DNA of 41,795 nt from an uncultured Clostridia bacterium (lineage in GTDB: Bacteria; Bacillota; Clostridia; TANB77; CAG-508): the NCBI GenBank assembly GCA_934130435.1, contig CAKOYB010000010.1:1-41795 (forward strand), read 5' to 3'. The notes below the pieces were generated by a model. The model was not told the origin of the DNA. It saw nothing but the letters and a program-made list of their open reading frames with translations, and did not search any database. A program made the translations under genes and the position numbers. Positions 17,370-26,131 of this stretch are shown here, in pieces (positions within the stretch are counted from its first letter, which is position 1; each line of letters begins with the position of its first letter).

Positions 17370-17783
17370 GTGCCAACAATTAATCAATTAGTAAGAAAAG
17401 GAAGAAGTACTACTAAAGCAAAATCAACAGCTCCAGCTTTACAACATGGATATAACTCAAGAAAAAAGAAATTAACAGATGCAAGAGCACCACAAAAAAG
17501 AGGAGTTTGTACAGTAGTAAAAACTGTTACACCTAAAAAGCCAAATTCTGCATTAAGAAAAGTAGCAAGAGTTAGACTATCTAATGGATATGAAGTAACA
17601 TCATACATTCCAGGTATTGGACACAACCTACAAGAACATAGTGTTGTTTTAATTAGAGGTGGTAGGGTAAAAGATCTACCAGGTGTTAGATACCATATAA
17701 TCAGAGGAACATTAGATACAGCAGGTGTTAAAGATAGAATGCAAGCGCGTTCTAAGTATGGGGCAAAGAGACCTAAAAAATAG
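17370..17783 (+). CDS. rpsL: Ribosomal protein S12 (uS12)
   Basis: Small-subunit decoding-centre protein, 137 residues, family length for Firmicutes. The GTG start at 17370 follows AAAGGAGGTG. The N-terminus PTINQLVRKGR and the body TPKKPNSALRKVARVRL, SNGYEVTSYIPG, GHNLQEHSVVLIRGGRVKDLPGV are diagnostic. The lysines in PKKPNS (K56, K57) and in GRVKDLPG, where streptomycin-resistance mutations usually fall, are wild type. It leads the str genes and is separated from rpsG by an unusually long 269-bp spacer. Confidence 0.98.
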   Translation: MPTINQLVRKGRSTTKAKSTAPALQHGYNSRKKKLTDARAPQKRGVCTVVKTVTPKKPNSALRKVARVRLSNGYEVTSYIPGIGHNLQEHSVVLIRGGRVKDLPGVRYHIIRGTLDTAGVKDRMQARSKYGAKRPKK

Positions 17784-18006
17784 AACAAATAAAAAGCGGC
17801 ATCTTGCGTTGTTAAACTTCAATTTAAATTTAATCAATGTACATAGTACGCTTTATAAATTTAAATCTTGTTTGCTTAGCAATATACCACTTTTGCTTAG
17901 TTCAAAAAAACAAATTTTTATGGTGCTAACTTACTAATTTAAGGCTACTTAAATTTAGAATAGATATAGCACTATACGGGAAACAATTAGTTTCAAGAGT
18001 AACTTA

Positions 18007-18032
18007 AGATATTTTTATAAATATCTATTTTT
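18007..18032 (+). promoter_or_regulatory. Terminator-like hairpin in the rpsL-rpsG spacer
   Basis: AGATATTT (18007-18014) pairs with AAATATCT (18019-18026) around TTAT and is followed by ATTTTT, ending a few bases before the rpsG ribosome site AAGGAG. The 269-bp spacer also holds a direct repeat TTTGCTTAG (twice near 17870-17900). In E. coli the rpsL-rpsG spacer is the S7 feedback site; a similar role here is inference. Confidence 0.45.
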
Positions 18033-18052
18033 AAGAAAAGGAGTGAAGAATA

Positions 18053-18523
18053 GTGCCAAGAAAAGGATATATAGCAAAAAGAGATGTATTACCAGATCCA
18101 ATTTATAATAGCAAAGTTGTTACAAAATTAATTAACAATATAATGTTAGATGGTAAAAAATCTGTTGCTCAAAAAATCGTTTATGGTGCATTTGACATTA
18201 TAAAAGAAAAAGAGCAAAAAGATCCATTAGAAGTATTTGAAACAGCTTTAAATAACATAATGCCTGTTCTTGAAGTTAAAGCAAGAAGAGTTGGTGGAGC
18301 TACATACCAAGTTCCATTAGAAATTAGAGCAGAAAGAAGACAAACTTTAGGTTTAAGATGGCTTGTTTTATATGCAAGAAAAAGAAACGAAAAAACAATG
18401 GCAGAAAAATTAGCTGGTGAAATTATTGATGCTACAAACCAAAACGGTGGAGCATACAAGAAAAAAGAAGATACACATAGAATGGCTGAAGCTAATAAAG
18501 CTTTTGCACACTACAAATTTTAA
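18053..18523 (+). CDS. rpsG: Ribosomal protein S7 (uS7)
   Basis: Primary assembly protein of the 30S head that binds 16S rRNA, 156 residues, full length. The start is GTG at 18053 after AAAAGGAGTG. The sequence starts PRKGYIAKRDVLPDPIYNSK and contains MLDGKKSVAQKIVYGAFDI, ARRVGGATYQVPLEIRAERR and the C-terminal HRMAEANKAFAHYKF. It lies 44 bp before fusA in the standard order rpsL-rpsG-fusA. Confidence 0.98.
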   Translation: MPRKGYIAKRDVLPDPIYNSKVVTKLINNIMLDGKKSVAQKIVYGAFDIIKEKEQKDPLEVFETALNNIMPVLEVKARRVGGATYQVPLEIRAERRQTLGLRWLVLYARKRNEKTMAEKLAGEIIDATNQNGGAYKKKEDTHRMAEANKAFAHYKF

Positions 18524-18567
18524 AAATTAAACTAATGAAATAAAATATAAATAAGGAGGAAAAATCC

Positions 18568-20652
18568 GTGGCTGATAGAGCTTATTCGTTAGAAAAAACA
18601 AGAAATATAGGAATAGTTGCACATATAGATGCTGGAAAAACAACAACAACAGAAAGAATACTATTCTATACAGGAAAGACTCATAAAATAGGAGAAGTTC
18701 ACGAAGGAGCAGCTACAATGGACTGGATGGAACAAGAGCAAGAAAGAGGTATTACAATTACTTCAGCAGCTACAACATGTTTCTGGAATGGTAATAGAAT
18801 TAATATTATTGATACTCCAGGACACGTTGACTTTACAGTTGAAGTTCAAAGATCTTTAAAAGTTCTTGATGGTGCAGTTACAGTATTAGCAGCTAAAGGT
18901 GGAGTTCAACCACAAACAGAAACAGTTTGGAGACAAGCTGACAAATACCAAGTTCCAAGAATGGTATATGTTAATAAAATGGATATAACAGGAGCTAACT
19001 TTATGCTTTGTGTTGATCAATTGAAAAATAGATTAAAAGCAAATGCAGTTCCAATCCAATTACCAATTGGAGCAGAAGATCAATTTAAGGGTATAGTTGA
19101 TTTAGTAAAAATGAAAGCTTTTATCCATAAAGATGATTTAGGAAAAGAAATTGAAGAAACAGAAATACCAGAAGACTTAAAAGAAATGGCTGCTGAATAT
19201 AGAGGTAAAATGATAGAAGCAGCATGTGATCAAGATGAAGAATTAATGATGAAATACCTAGAAGGAGAAGAACTAACAGAAGAGGAAATCAAAAAAGGAT
19301 TAAGAATAGGAACAATAAATAATAAAATAGTTCCTGTATGCTGTGGTTCTTCATATAAAAATAAAGGTGTTCAAGAATTATTAAATAATATCGTTGATTA
19401 TATGCCATCTCCATTAGACATTCCTCACATAAAAGGTACAACAATGGATGGAGAAGAAACAGAAGCAAAAACATCTGATTCTGAACCATTTGCAGCTTTA
19501 GCATTTAAAATTGCTACAGACCCATTTGTTGGAAAATTATGTTTCTTTAGAGTTTATTCAGGAACTTTAGAGTCAGGTTCAACAGTATTAAATTCTAGTA
19601 AAGATAAAAAAGAAAGAGTTGGAAGAATTCTTCAAATGCACTCAAATCATAGAGAAGATATTTCAAAAGTATTTGCAGGAGATATTGCAGCAGCAGTTGG
19701 ATTAAAAGATGTTACAACTGGAAATACTTTATGTGATCCAGCTCATCCAATTATACTAGAATCAATGGAATTCCCAGAGCCAGTTATCGATATAGCAATT
19801 GAACCAAAAGATAAAGCAGCTCAAGAAAAAATGGGTATTGCATTATCAAAACTTGCAGAAGAAGATCCAACATTTAAAGCATATACAAACCAAGAAACAG
19901 GTCAAACAATTATTGCCGGAATGGGTGAATTACACTTAGACATAATTGTTGATAGATTAAAAAGAGAATTCAAGGTAGAATGTAATGTTGGTAAACCTCA
20001 AGTTGCTTACAAAGAAACAATAAGAGAAAAAGTAAAAGTAGAAGGAAAATTCATACGTCAATCAGGTGGTCGTGGACAATATGGTCACGTATGGTTAGAA
20101 ATGGAACCATTAGAGCCAGGTTCAGGAATTCAATTTGAAAGCAAAATTGTTGGTGGTGTTGTTCCAAAAGAATACGTAAAACCAACAGAAGAAGGAATTC
20201 GTGAAGCAGCAGAAGCTGGTGTACTTGCAGGATATCCAGTAATAGACTTTAAAGCTACATTAGTTGATGGATCATATCATGATGTTGACTCTTCTGAAAT
20301 GGCATTCAAAATTGCTGGTTCTATGGCTTTCAAAGAAGGTTGTAGAAAAGCAAAAGCTGTTATACTAGAACCAATAATGAAAGTAGAAATAACAGTTCCA
20401 GAAGAATACATGGGAGACGTTATAGGAGATGTAAATTCTAGACGTGGAAGAATGGAAGGTATGGAAGCTAATGATGGAATGCAAGAAATAAGAGCATTCA
20501 TTCCATTATCTGAAATGTTTGGATATGCTACAGACTTACGTTCAAAAACTCAAGGAAGAGGAACATACTCTATGGAACCATCTCATTACGAAGAAGTTCC
20601 AAAAAGTGTATTTGAGCAAATTGTTTCAAGCAGAGCAAAAAAAGATGAATAA
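18568..20652 (+). CDS. fusA: Elongation factor G
   Basis: GTPase that drives ribosomal translocation and, with RRF, recycling; 694 residues, the classic length. The start is GTG at 18568 after GGAGG. GTP-binding motifs: AHIDAGKT at 18-25, DTPGH at 82-86, NKMD at 136-139. The C-terminal domains contain GMGELHLDIIVDRLKREF and RGQYGHVWLEMEP. Only one copy is present in the window and no truncation or tetracycline-protection features are seen. A 163-bp gap with a separate promoter follows before tuf. Confidence 0.98.
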   Translation: MADRAYSLEKTRNIGIVAHIDAGKTTTTERILFYTGKTHKIGEVHEGAATMDWMEQEQERGITITSAATTCFWNGNRINIIDTPGHVDFTVEVQRSLKVLDGAVTVLAAKGGVQPQTETVWRQADKYQVPRMVYVNKMDITGANFMLCVDQLKNRLKANAVPIQLPIGAEDQFKGIVDLVKMKAFIHKDDLGKEIEETEIPEDLKEMAAEYRGKMIEAACDQDEELMMKYLEGEELTEEEIKKGLRIGTINNKIVPVCCGSSYKNKGVQELLNNIVDYMPSPLDIPHIKGTTMDGEETEAKTSDSEPFAALAFKIATDPFVGKLCFFRVYSGTLESGSTVLNSSKDKKERVGRILQMHSNHREDISKVFAGDIAAAVGLKDVTTGNTLCDPAHPIILESMEFPEPVIDIAIEPKDKAAQEKMGIALSKLAEEDPTFKAYTNQETGQTIIAGMGELHLDIIVDRLKREFKVECNVGKPQVAYKETIREKVKVEGKFIRQSGGRGQYGHVWLEMEPLEPGSGIQFESKIVGGVVPKEYVKPTEEGIREAAEAGVLAGYPVIDFKATLVDGSYHDVDSSEMAFKIAGSMAFKEGCRKAKAVILEPIMKVEITVPEEYMGDVIGDVNSRRGRMEGMEANDGMQEIRAFIPLSEMFGYATDLRSKTQGRGTYSMEPSHYEEVPKSVFEQIVSSRAKKDE

Positions 20653-20722
20653 TTAGTTACAAAATAAGTTAAATTATAAATTATAAGCATTAAATAATAA
20701 TTATCAAAATACTAAAAAAGAC

Positions 20723-20751
20723 TTGCAAAAATAGTAAATATGTAATAAAAT
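20723..20751 (+). promoter_or_regulatory. Promoter of tuf
   Basis: TTGCAA (20723-20728) and TAAAAT (20746-20751), 17-bp spacing, 65 bp before the tuf start. It gives tuf expression independent of the rpsL promoter. Confidence 0.65.
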
Positions 20752-20815
20752 ACAGTTGCTATTTAAATTAAGTTATTAAATTTAAAATTAATAAAATTAA
20801 AGGAGGAATTCAAAA

Positions 20816-22018
20816 ATGGCAAAAGCTAAATTTGAAAGAACAAAGCCACATGTTAATATCGGTACAATCGGACACGTTGACCATGGAAAAACAACAACAA
20901 CAGCCGCTATTACAAAATATTTAGGATTATTAGGAAAAGCTGAATATACAGCTTATGACAAAATCGACGGAGCACCAGAAGAACAAGCAAGAGGAATCAC
21001 AATTAATACAGCACACGTTGAATATGAAACAGACAACAGACACTATGCACACGTTGACTGCCCAGGACACGCAGACTACGTTAAAAACATGATTACAGGT
21101 GCAGCACAAATGGATGGAGCAATATTAGTTGTTTCAGCAGCTGATGGACCTATGCCTCAAACAAGAGAGCACATACTACTTGCAAGACAAGTTGGTGTTA
21201 AATATATAGTTGTATATTTAAACAAATGTGATATGGTTGACGATCCAGAATTATTAGAATTAGTTGAAATGGAAGTTAGAGACTTATTATCAAGCTATGA
21301 TTTCCCAGGAGATGATATTCCAGTTATAAAAGGATCATCATTAAAAGTATTAGAGTCTACATCTACAGATCCTAACGATCCTGTATATGCTCCAATAAAA
21401 GAATTAATGGAAGCTGTTGACACATATATCCCAACACCATCTAGACCAGTAGACGAACCATTCCTAATGCCAGTTGAAGACGTATTCACAATTACTGGTA
21501 GAGGAACAGTTGCAACAGGTAGAGTAGAAAGAGGAACAGTAAAAATCCAAGACGAAGTTGAAATAGTAGGTTTAAAAACAGAATCTTCAAAAACTGTAGT
21601 AACAGGTGTTGAAATGTTTAGAAAATTACTAGATCAAGCAGAAGCTGGAGATAACATAGGAGTATTATTAAGAGGTGTTGATAGAAAAGACATCGAAAGA
21701 GGTCAAGTTCTAGCAAAACCAGGAACAATACATCCACATACAAAATTCAAAGCAGAAGTTTATGTATTAACTAAAGATGAAGGTGGAAGACATACACCAT
21801 TCTTTAATGGATACAGACCACAATTCTACTTCAGAACAACAGACGTTACAGGTGTTATTGAATTACCTGCAGGAACAGAAATGGTAATGCCAGGAGATAA
21901 CATTTCAATGACTATCGAATTAATTACACCAATCGCTATAGAAAAAGGATTAAGATTCGCTATTCGTGAAGGTGGAAGAACAGTTGGTTCTGGAATAGTT
22001 TCAGAAATAATTGAATAA
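20816..22018 (+). CDS. tuf: Elongation factor Tu
   Basis: GTPase that delivers aminoacyl-tRNA to the ribosome; 400 residues. The ATG start is preceded by AAAGGAGG. Motifs: GHVDHGKT at 19-26, the switch I stretch EEQARGITINTAHVEY, DCPGH at 81-85, NKCD at 136-139, then domains 2 and 3 ending FAIREGGRTVGSGIVSEIIE. Codon use is strongly biased with few rare codons. A strong terminator follows directly. Confidence 0.98.
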   Translation: MAKAKFERTKPHVNIGTIGHVDHGKTTTTAAITKYLGLLGKAEYTAYDKIDGAPEEQARGITINTAHVEYETDNRHYAHVDCPGHADYVKNMITGAAQMDGAILVVSAADGPMPQTREHILLARQVGVKYIVVYLNKCDMVDDPELLELVEMEVRDLLSSYDFPGDDIPVIKGSSLKVLESTSTDPNDPVYAPIKELMEAVDTYIPTPSRPVDEPFLMPVEDVFTITGRGTVATGRVERGTVKIQDEVEIVGLKTESSKTVVTGVEMFRKLLDQAEAGDNIGVLLRGVDRKDIERGQVLAKPGTIHPHTKFKAEVYVLTKDEGGRHTPFFNGYRPQFYFRTTDVTGVIELPAGTEMVMPGDNISMTIELITPIAIEKGLRFAIREGGRTVGSGIVSEIIE

Positions 22019-22032
22019 TTAAAAACTTATAG

Positions 22033-22070
22033 TAGCAAGGACTACAGAGATGTAGTACCTTGCTATTTTT
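22033..22070 (+). terminator. Intrinsic terminator of tuf
   Basis: TAGCAAGG (22033-22040) pairs with 22058-22065 and the inner ACTACA/TGTAGT extends the stem around a GAGA loop; a five-T run follows. Confidence 0.92.
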
Positions 22071-22169
22071 TAGTTTTATTAACTCTGTTATTCCACAGTA
22101 TCCCATAAGAGATTTCCTATAAGAATTGCTAAAAGTTTTAAAAATTTTCCAACAATAGAATAAAAAATA

Positions 22170-22198
22170 TTGATTTTACTGTAATCTAAATATATAAT
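22170..22198 (+). promoter_or_regulatory. Promoter of the 22238-24662 genes
   Basis: TTGATT (22170-22175), 17-bp spacer, TATAAT (22193-22198), 39 bp before the start codon. Confidence 0.65.
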
Positions 22199-22237
22199 AT
22201 TTTAAAATAGGATATACTTAGGGAGTATTAAATTAAA

Positions 22238-23623
22238 ATGAAAACAGAAAATCTTTTTAAAGAAATGAACCTACAAGAAGTCTTACAAAAAATGAGGATA
22301 AGTAGTTTTATACTTGCCGAAAAAAAGTATTATTCGGTACATAGAGACATGATCGAAAATATAACTTCACCGATATATGATGAATTAAATATAAATGACA
22401 ATGAAATAGGAAGCAGACTAGCTCTTATCTGTGAATATTATTTAAAGGGCCTATTGCTACCTGTAATGAAAGTCGAAGCATCTGAAAATGATAGTGAATT
22501 AGAACTAGTAGTTCAAAATTTAACAGATATAGAAAAATATAAATTAATTATAGGTGATGATGACACAATAACTAGTTTATCAAATAAATATAAAATGCCC
22601 AAAAAGAGAATAAAAAAAATAGTAGAAGGGGGAACATTAAAAGATTTAGGACATAATTTAAATAAGTTAGCTAAATTAATTCATGATAAAGCAGAAAAAG
22701 GAGCTTTTGAAGGAAAATCTAATTATATAAAAGAATCAATAGAATTAGTAATTGAAGATTCAGAAGATTTTAATGTAAAAAATGCATTTGCAGATGGTAG
22801 ATATGCTTATTTAGATGAATATTTAGCAAACGTAAAAAAATTGAGAAAAATTACAGATAAATTAAGATTTATTTCAGCTTATTTGGAAAAGGGAATAAAA
22901 ATACAATTAAAATCGTCAACTGAATATATATTTGATGATGAAAGAATATATTATTTTGATAATCCAAAAAAAATTGTAGTTTTGAATGAAAATCTTGAAG
23001 AAACGAGAGGATATATTTGTGCAAAGAATGGTATTATACTACCAGAATTTGGTATAGAAAATGAACGAAAAACTGAACAAGGATTGTTTAAACCCGCATA
23101 TGGACATTTTTTTGAATTGCAAGAAGCAAAAATGCAATATGTTCAATTTGATAATAATATAGTGGTGAATCCAGGAGATACAATAGGAATTATGAGTGAA
23201 GGAGGAGAATGGACTACAATCTATTCTAGAAATGGGCAACTAAAGTTTACAGATAGAGCTGAAATTTTTAAATATAGGAATTTATATGATACAAAATTAG
23301 ATAAAGCAAAGAAAGAAACAGATAAAAGGATTACAAGAGAGGTACTGCTTGGAAAACCAAGTAGATTGACATTAAAATATGCTAGATATGCTATAGCAGA
23401 TGAACAATTAAAAAAAATTAGAGAAATAAGAGCATTTTATGGAACTAATAGAAATTCTGAAACTGTAAAAAAAAGACCTACATCAAAAGAATTTAGGCAA
23501 GCATATATGGAATATACGAAATCAGACTTATCATTCAGATTTGAAAGAGGCAGACAAATATTTAAAAGCATGATTAATATAATAAGAGGAAAGAAAAAAG
23601 ATGATAGAGAGGAATCAAGATAA
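22238..23623 (+). CDS. Unknown protein, HEPN-like N-terminal half
   Basis: 461-residue charged protein without signal peptide or membrane helix. I do not recognise the full-length family. The first 230 residues have features seen in HEPN-type helical proteins: an early LICEYYLKGLLLP helix, the GHNLNKLAKLI segment with H139, and DGRYAYLDEYL with R188-Y189, a pattern common where HEPN domains end. The C-terminal half is mixed beta (PGDTIGIMSEGGEWTTIYSR) then a basic helical tail. The start ATG follows TTAGGGAG. It overlaps the next gene by 23 bp, so the two are translationally coupled. The HEPN suggestion is tentative and the catalytic RxxxxH motif is not evident. Confidence 0.75.
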   Translation: MKTENLFKEMNLQEVLQKMRISSFILAEKKYYSVHRDMIENITSPIYDELNINDNEIGSRLALICEYYLKGLLLPVMKVEASENDSELELVVQNLTDIEKYKLIIGDDDTITSLSNKYKMPKKRIKKIVEGGTLKDLGHNLNKLAKLIHDKAEKGAFEGKSNYIKESIELVIEDSEDFNVKNAFADGRYAYLDEYLANVKKLRKITDKLRFISAYLEKGIKIQLKSSTEYIFDDERIYYFDNPKKIVVLNENLEETRGYICAKNGIILPEFGIENERKTEQGLFKPAYGHFFELQEAKMQYVQFDNNIVVNPGDTIGIMSEGGEWTTIYSRNGQLKFTDRAEIFKYRNLYDTKLDKAKKETDKRITREVLLGKPSRLTLKYARYAIADEQLKKIREIRAFYGTNRNSETVKKRPTSKEFRQAYMEYTKSDLSFRFERGRQIFKSMINIIRGKKKDDREESR

Positions 23624-24017
23624 TACAGTAGAAACTAAAATGATTAATGAAAATGAATGCGAAGAAATATTTGAATTTTTTAGTTTTTTCAATAAACTAG
23701 AAGTAATGAAAATTCCGGGAGAAATATTAGATTATTTAAATACTAATAGAAATAAAGAATTTAAGACTAAAATAGATAAAAATGATTTATTTAATTTTAG
23801 TAATATATCAAGTAATGCATTAAATTTTTTGATATATATAGATATGACTTATTGGAGAAATGAAAAAAATAAAAAAGCAAATGTTGAACAGGTTTTTAAA
23901 GAAAAGATAAATAATAATAATCAAAAAATAATTAAATTTAAAAGTAAAAATATTATACAAAAAATAACTGATAGAATAAAAAGTTTTTTTATTAAGAAGA
24001 GAACTATAAACAATTAA
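23601..24017 (+). CDS. Conserved hypothetical protein, soluble
   Basis: 138 residues, no signal or membrane segment. The ATG at 23601 lies inside the end of the preceding gene (23-bp overlap) and just after AGAGGAAAG-like sequence, so coupling is likely. The central part (VMKIPGEILDYLNTNRNKE, then NFSNISSNALNFLIYIDMTYW) resembles short clostridial proteins of unknown function with a hydrophobic helix ending in a YW motif; the C-terminus is strongly basic and may bind nucleic acid or membrane. Function is not known. It is followed after 18 bp by a membrane-anchored gene. Confidence 0.7.
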   Translation: MIERNQDNTVETKMINENECEEIFEFFSFFNKLEVMKIPGEILDYLNTNRNKEFKTKIDKNDLFNFSNISSNALNFLIYIDMTYWRNEKNKKANVEQVFKEKINNNNQKIIKFKSKNIIQKITDRIKSFFIKKRTINN

Positions 24018-24035
24018 AACAAAGGAGGAATAGAA

Positions 24036-24662
24036 ATGAGATTAAAAGAAAACAGAGGAATTGGTCTTACAAGTTTTGTTATTGCAATATTGATAATTTT
24101 ATTAATAATTGCAGTATTGGCTTGTGTATACTTACTAAAAAATCCCAATACGGAAAATTCAGCACCAGTAACAAATTTAAATTCTTTAAGTGAGGTAAAG
24201 GAAAATATAAATAAAACAACAGGAACAACATCACAAGAAAAATATAAAATTTGGGTAGAAAATGTTGAAAAAGAAATTGGTAAAGCTAAAGAAAATGCTC
24301 TCTTTCAGAGTGTAAAAATTTCAAATGATAAAACATGTGAAGTTAGTTTAACCTCAAAAGGAATATTAAGTTTCACATTAGAAAATCAAGGTTCAAGAGA
24401 AGTTGATAAAGATGTAATTAGCTTTGAAATATGCGACATAGGAAATGGAGGATATAAAGCAGTATATTACATCAAAAAAGATGGAACAGCTTATTATGTT
24501 GTATTAGATGAGTACCAGAAAAATGATGAAGAAATTAAACCAACTCAAGTAAAAGATGCAAAGAATATAGTTTCAATAATAAACAATACTTATACAGATG
24601 AGCCATCATGGTCAGCAGAAGTTTGGTTAATAGATATAGATGGAAATGTATATAAACAATAG
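24036..24662 (+). CDS. Membrane-anchored protein with pilin-like N-terminus
   Basis: 208-residue protein with one N-terminal hydrophobic helix. After KENRG comes IGLTSFVIAILIILLIIAVL, which resembles a class III/type IV prepilin signal with cleavage after G8, but lacks the usual FTLxE motif, so a simple membrane anchor is an alternative. The outside part is a soluble domain with no family I can name; it ends with WSAEVWLIDIDGNVYKQ. GGAGG precedes the ATG. It is the third gene of a probable three-gene operon that ends in the terminator at 24763-24821. The N-terminus recalls the pilin-like protein at 11807-12874 but the rest is unrelated. Confidence 0.75.
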   Translation: MRLKENRGIGLTSFVIAILIILLIIAVLACVYLLKNPNTENSAPVTNLNSLSEVKENINKTTGTTSQEKYKIWVENVEKEIGKAKENALFQSVKISNDKTCEVSLTSKGILSFTLENQGSREVDKDVISFEICDIGNGGYKAVYYIKKDGTAYYVVLDEYQKNDEEIKPTQVKDAKNIVSIINNTYTDEPSWSAEVWLIDIDGNVYKQ

Positions 24663-24762
24663 TGAAATATTAATCTAATACTAGGAACTAAATAATGAAT
24701 TTTTTGATTATTCAATTATAACAATTTATAAAGCAATGTAAAGTATAGGTTTTAAAATAAAT

Positions 24763-24821
24763 AAAAAAGAATTCCTTTGAACTATAATATAAGAGTAGAG
24801 TTGATTGGGAATTCTTTTTTT
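24763..24821 (+). terminator. Terminator of the 22238-24662 operon
   Basis: AAAAAAGAATTCC (24763-24775) pairs with 24808-24820 and a T7 run; the loop is long (32 bases). The family 2 repeat begins directly at the end of the T-run. Confidence 0.7.
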
Positions 24822-25011
24822 ATATACTAGGAAACTTGCTAACATAAATCAAGTATTTTATAAAATTTTTTAAAACTATAAAAAATTGCATGACAAATTC
24901 TCATTTTCTACTATATAAAAAATGCTATAATCACTATTGACTTTGGGATTTCTTCATTCCATTCGGAAACTCAAATCAGTGAGAACAAAGGGCGACTAAA
25001 GTCACTTTGTT
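24821..25011 (+). repeat. Family 2 structured repeat, copy A (interrupted)
   Basis: The right 110 bp match the 130-bp element closely, including TTCC-ATTC-GGAA and the final AACAAAG hairpin. The left hairpin (TATATACTAGGAAA...) is split by about 60 bp of unrelated A/T-rich sequence, and the last hairpin has one mismatch (GTCAC in place of GTCGC). It appears older or damaged compared with the copies at 26131 and 27786. Confidence 0.8.
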
Positions 25012-25138
25012 TTTCTAAAAAATTAATTCAAAAATAAATCTATAGTCTTAAAAGACAATTCAATATCTTTTATTTACCAGTTATAATCATTAAATAACCA
25101 ATTAGTTAGAAAGCATTTAGTAACGAAAGTTAATATGA

Positions 25139-25144
25139 TATAAT
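25139..25144 (+). promoter_or_regulatory. -10 box of the LytTR gene
   Basis: TATAAT 20 bp before the start codon; the 17-bp-upstream -35 position reads TTTAGT, a poor match, as often seen in promoters that need an activator. TTAGTTAG and AAGTTAAT upstream could be a LytTR-type direct repeat, but this is weak. Confidence 0.4.
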
Positions 25145-25164
25145 TTATAAAAAGGAGAAAGGAT

Positions 25165-25605
25165 ATGAAAGTTGAAATAGAATTAACTGAAAAAGAAACA
25201 GAAACAACTGTAAAAATTATTACAAATCAAATAACAGAAGAAGTTTCAAATATAATAAAACAGATTGAAAATATAAATGCAGAAAAAATAATTGCATGGA
25301 AAGATAAAGAAGCATATATACTAGAGTTTGAGCAAATAGAAAGAATGTATTCAAGCAATGGAAAGGTATATATAAAAACAGGAAAAGATGAATATACCTC
25401 AAAAAGTAAAATATATGAACTAGAAGAAAAGGTTAAAAACAAGAACTTTATGAGAATATCAAATTCTGAAATAATAAATTTTAAAAGAGTTAAAAGCCTA
25501 GACATGTCAATTATAGGAACAATAGCAATAAGATTTGAAAGTGGTGATATCACATATGCATCAAGAAGAAATATAAAAAAAATAAAAGAATATCTAAAAA
25601 TGTAA
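25165..25605 (+). CDS. LytTR family DNA-binding regulator
   Basis: 146-residue regulator without a receiver domain. An N-terminal short beta segment (KVEIELTEKETETTVKI) is followed by the LytTR domain at about residues 40-146, with IERMYSSNGKVYIKT, FMRISNSEIINFKRVKSL and YASRRNIKKIKEYL typical of the family. LytTR proteins of this stand-alone type sit next to DUF3021 membrane proteins and usually regulate their own operon and nearby transporters or lytic genes. The ATG follows AAAGGAG. The partner starts 13 bp downstream. Confidence 0.92.
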   Translation: MKVEIELTEKETETTVKIITNQITEEVSNIIKQIENINAEKIIAWKDKEAYILEFEQIERMYSSNGKVYIKTGKDEYTSKSKIYELEEKVKNKNFMRISNSEIINFKRVKSLDMSIIGTIAIRFESGDITYASRRNIKKIKEYLKM

Positions 25606-25618
25606 AGGAGGAGTTATT

Positions 25619-26068
25619 ATGAAAGAAAAATTAATAGTATTTGTAAAAGGATTAAAGGGCATACCGGTTGCTATATTTCTATATGAAATGCTCAATTTAA
25701 CAATATCAATTATTTTAAAGGAATATGTAAGATTAGATGGTTTTAAATTAAATGAATTAATAATAGAATATTTAGAATTGGCAATTATGGGATATGGAAT
25801 AGCATTTATGATAAATTACACAAAATATATTTCAGAAAAAACAGACAAAAGTATAATCAAGAAAAGCAAAAACGTAGTAAACGTTTTTGGGATTACAATG
25901 ATATTTGTAATTTTAATAATAAACTTTATAGAAAAAGATTTCTTAATTGGTCTTTTAATAATTTCAATGATATCATTAATGATTGCAAGTTTGCTTTTTA
26001 TAATATACTTATTTGATAAAAGAGATATAAAAAATATTAATAAAAAAATAAAAGAAAGCAAGAATTAA
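25619..26068 (+). CDS. DUF3021 membrane protein
   Basis: 149-residue integral membrane protein with four hydrophobic helices at about residues 16-35, 50-69, 87-106 and 110-134 and a basic C-terminal tail. The N-terminal KGLKGIPVAIFLYE and the pairing with a LytTR regulator are characteristic of DUF3021. In characterised LytTR systems the membrane partner often inhibits the regulator, so it may sense an envelope signal; that is inference for this pair. AAGGAGGAG precedes the ATG, and a terminator follows at 26105-26131. Confidence 0.88.
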   Translation: MKEKLIVFVKGLKGIPVAIFLYEMLNLTISIILKEYVRLDGFKLNELIIEYLELAIMGYGIAFMINYTKYISEKTDKSIIKKSKNVVNVFGITMIFVILIINFIEKDFLIGLLIISMISLMIASLLFIIYLFDKRDIKNINKKIKESKN

Positions 26069-26104
26069 AATATAAGTAGAAGAAAAAGCAAATATAATAT
26101 GTTA

Positions 26105-26131
26105 GGGCGGACAGAAATGTTCGCTCTTTTT
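26105..26131 (+). terminator. Terminator of the LytTR-DUF3021 operon
   Basis: GGGCGGAC (26105-26112) pairs with GTTCGCTC (26119-26126) with two G-U pairs, then a T-run. The family 2 repeat starts at its end. Confidence 0.85.

Larger units (their letters stand above)
24663..25164. other. Intergenic region holding a terminator and a family 2 repeat
   Basis: No coding sequence is seen in this 502-bp gap. It contains the terminator of the preceding operon (24763-24821), the interrupted family 2 copy (24821-25011) and the LytTR gene promoter area with TATAAT at 25139-25144. Confidence 0.7.

Noticed and set aside
17725..17937. Plus-strand open frame overlapping the end of rpsL
   Set aside because: It starts inside rpsL, has no ribosome site, and its continuation shows no coding features.
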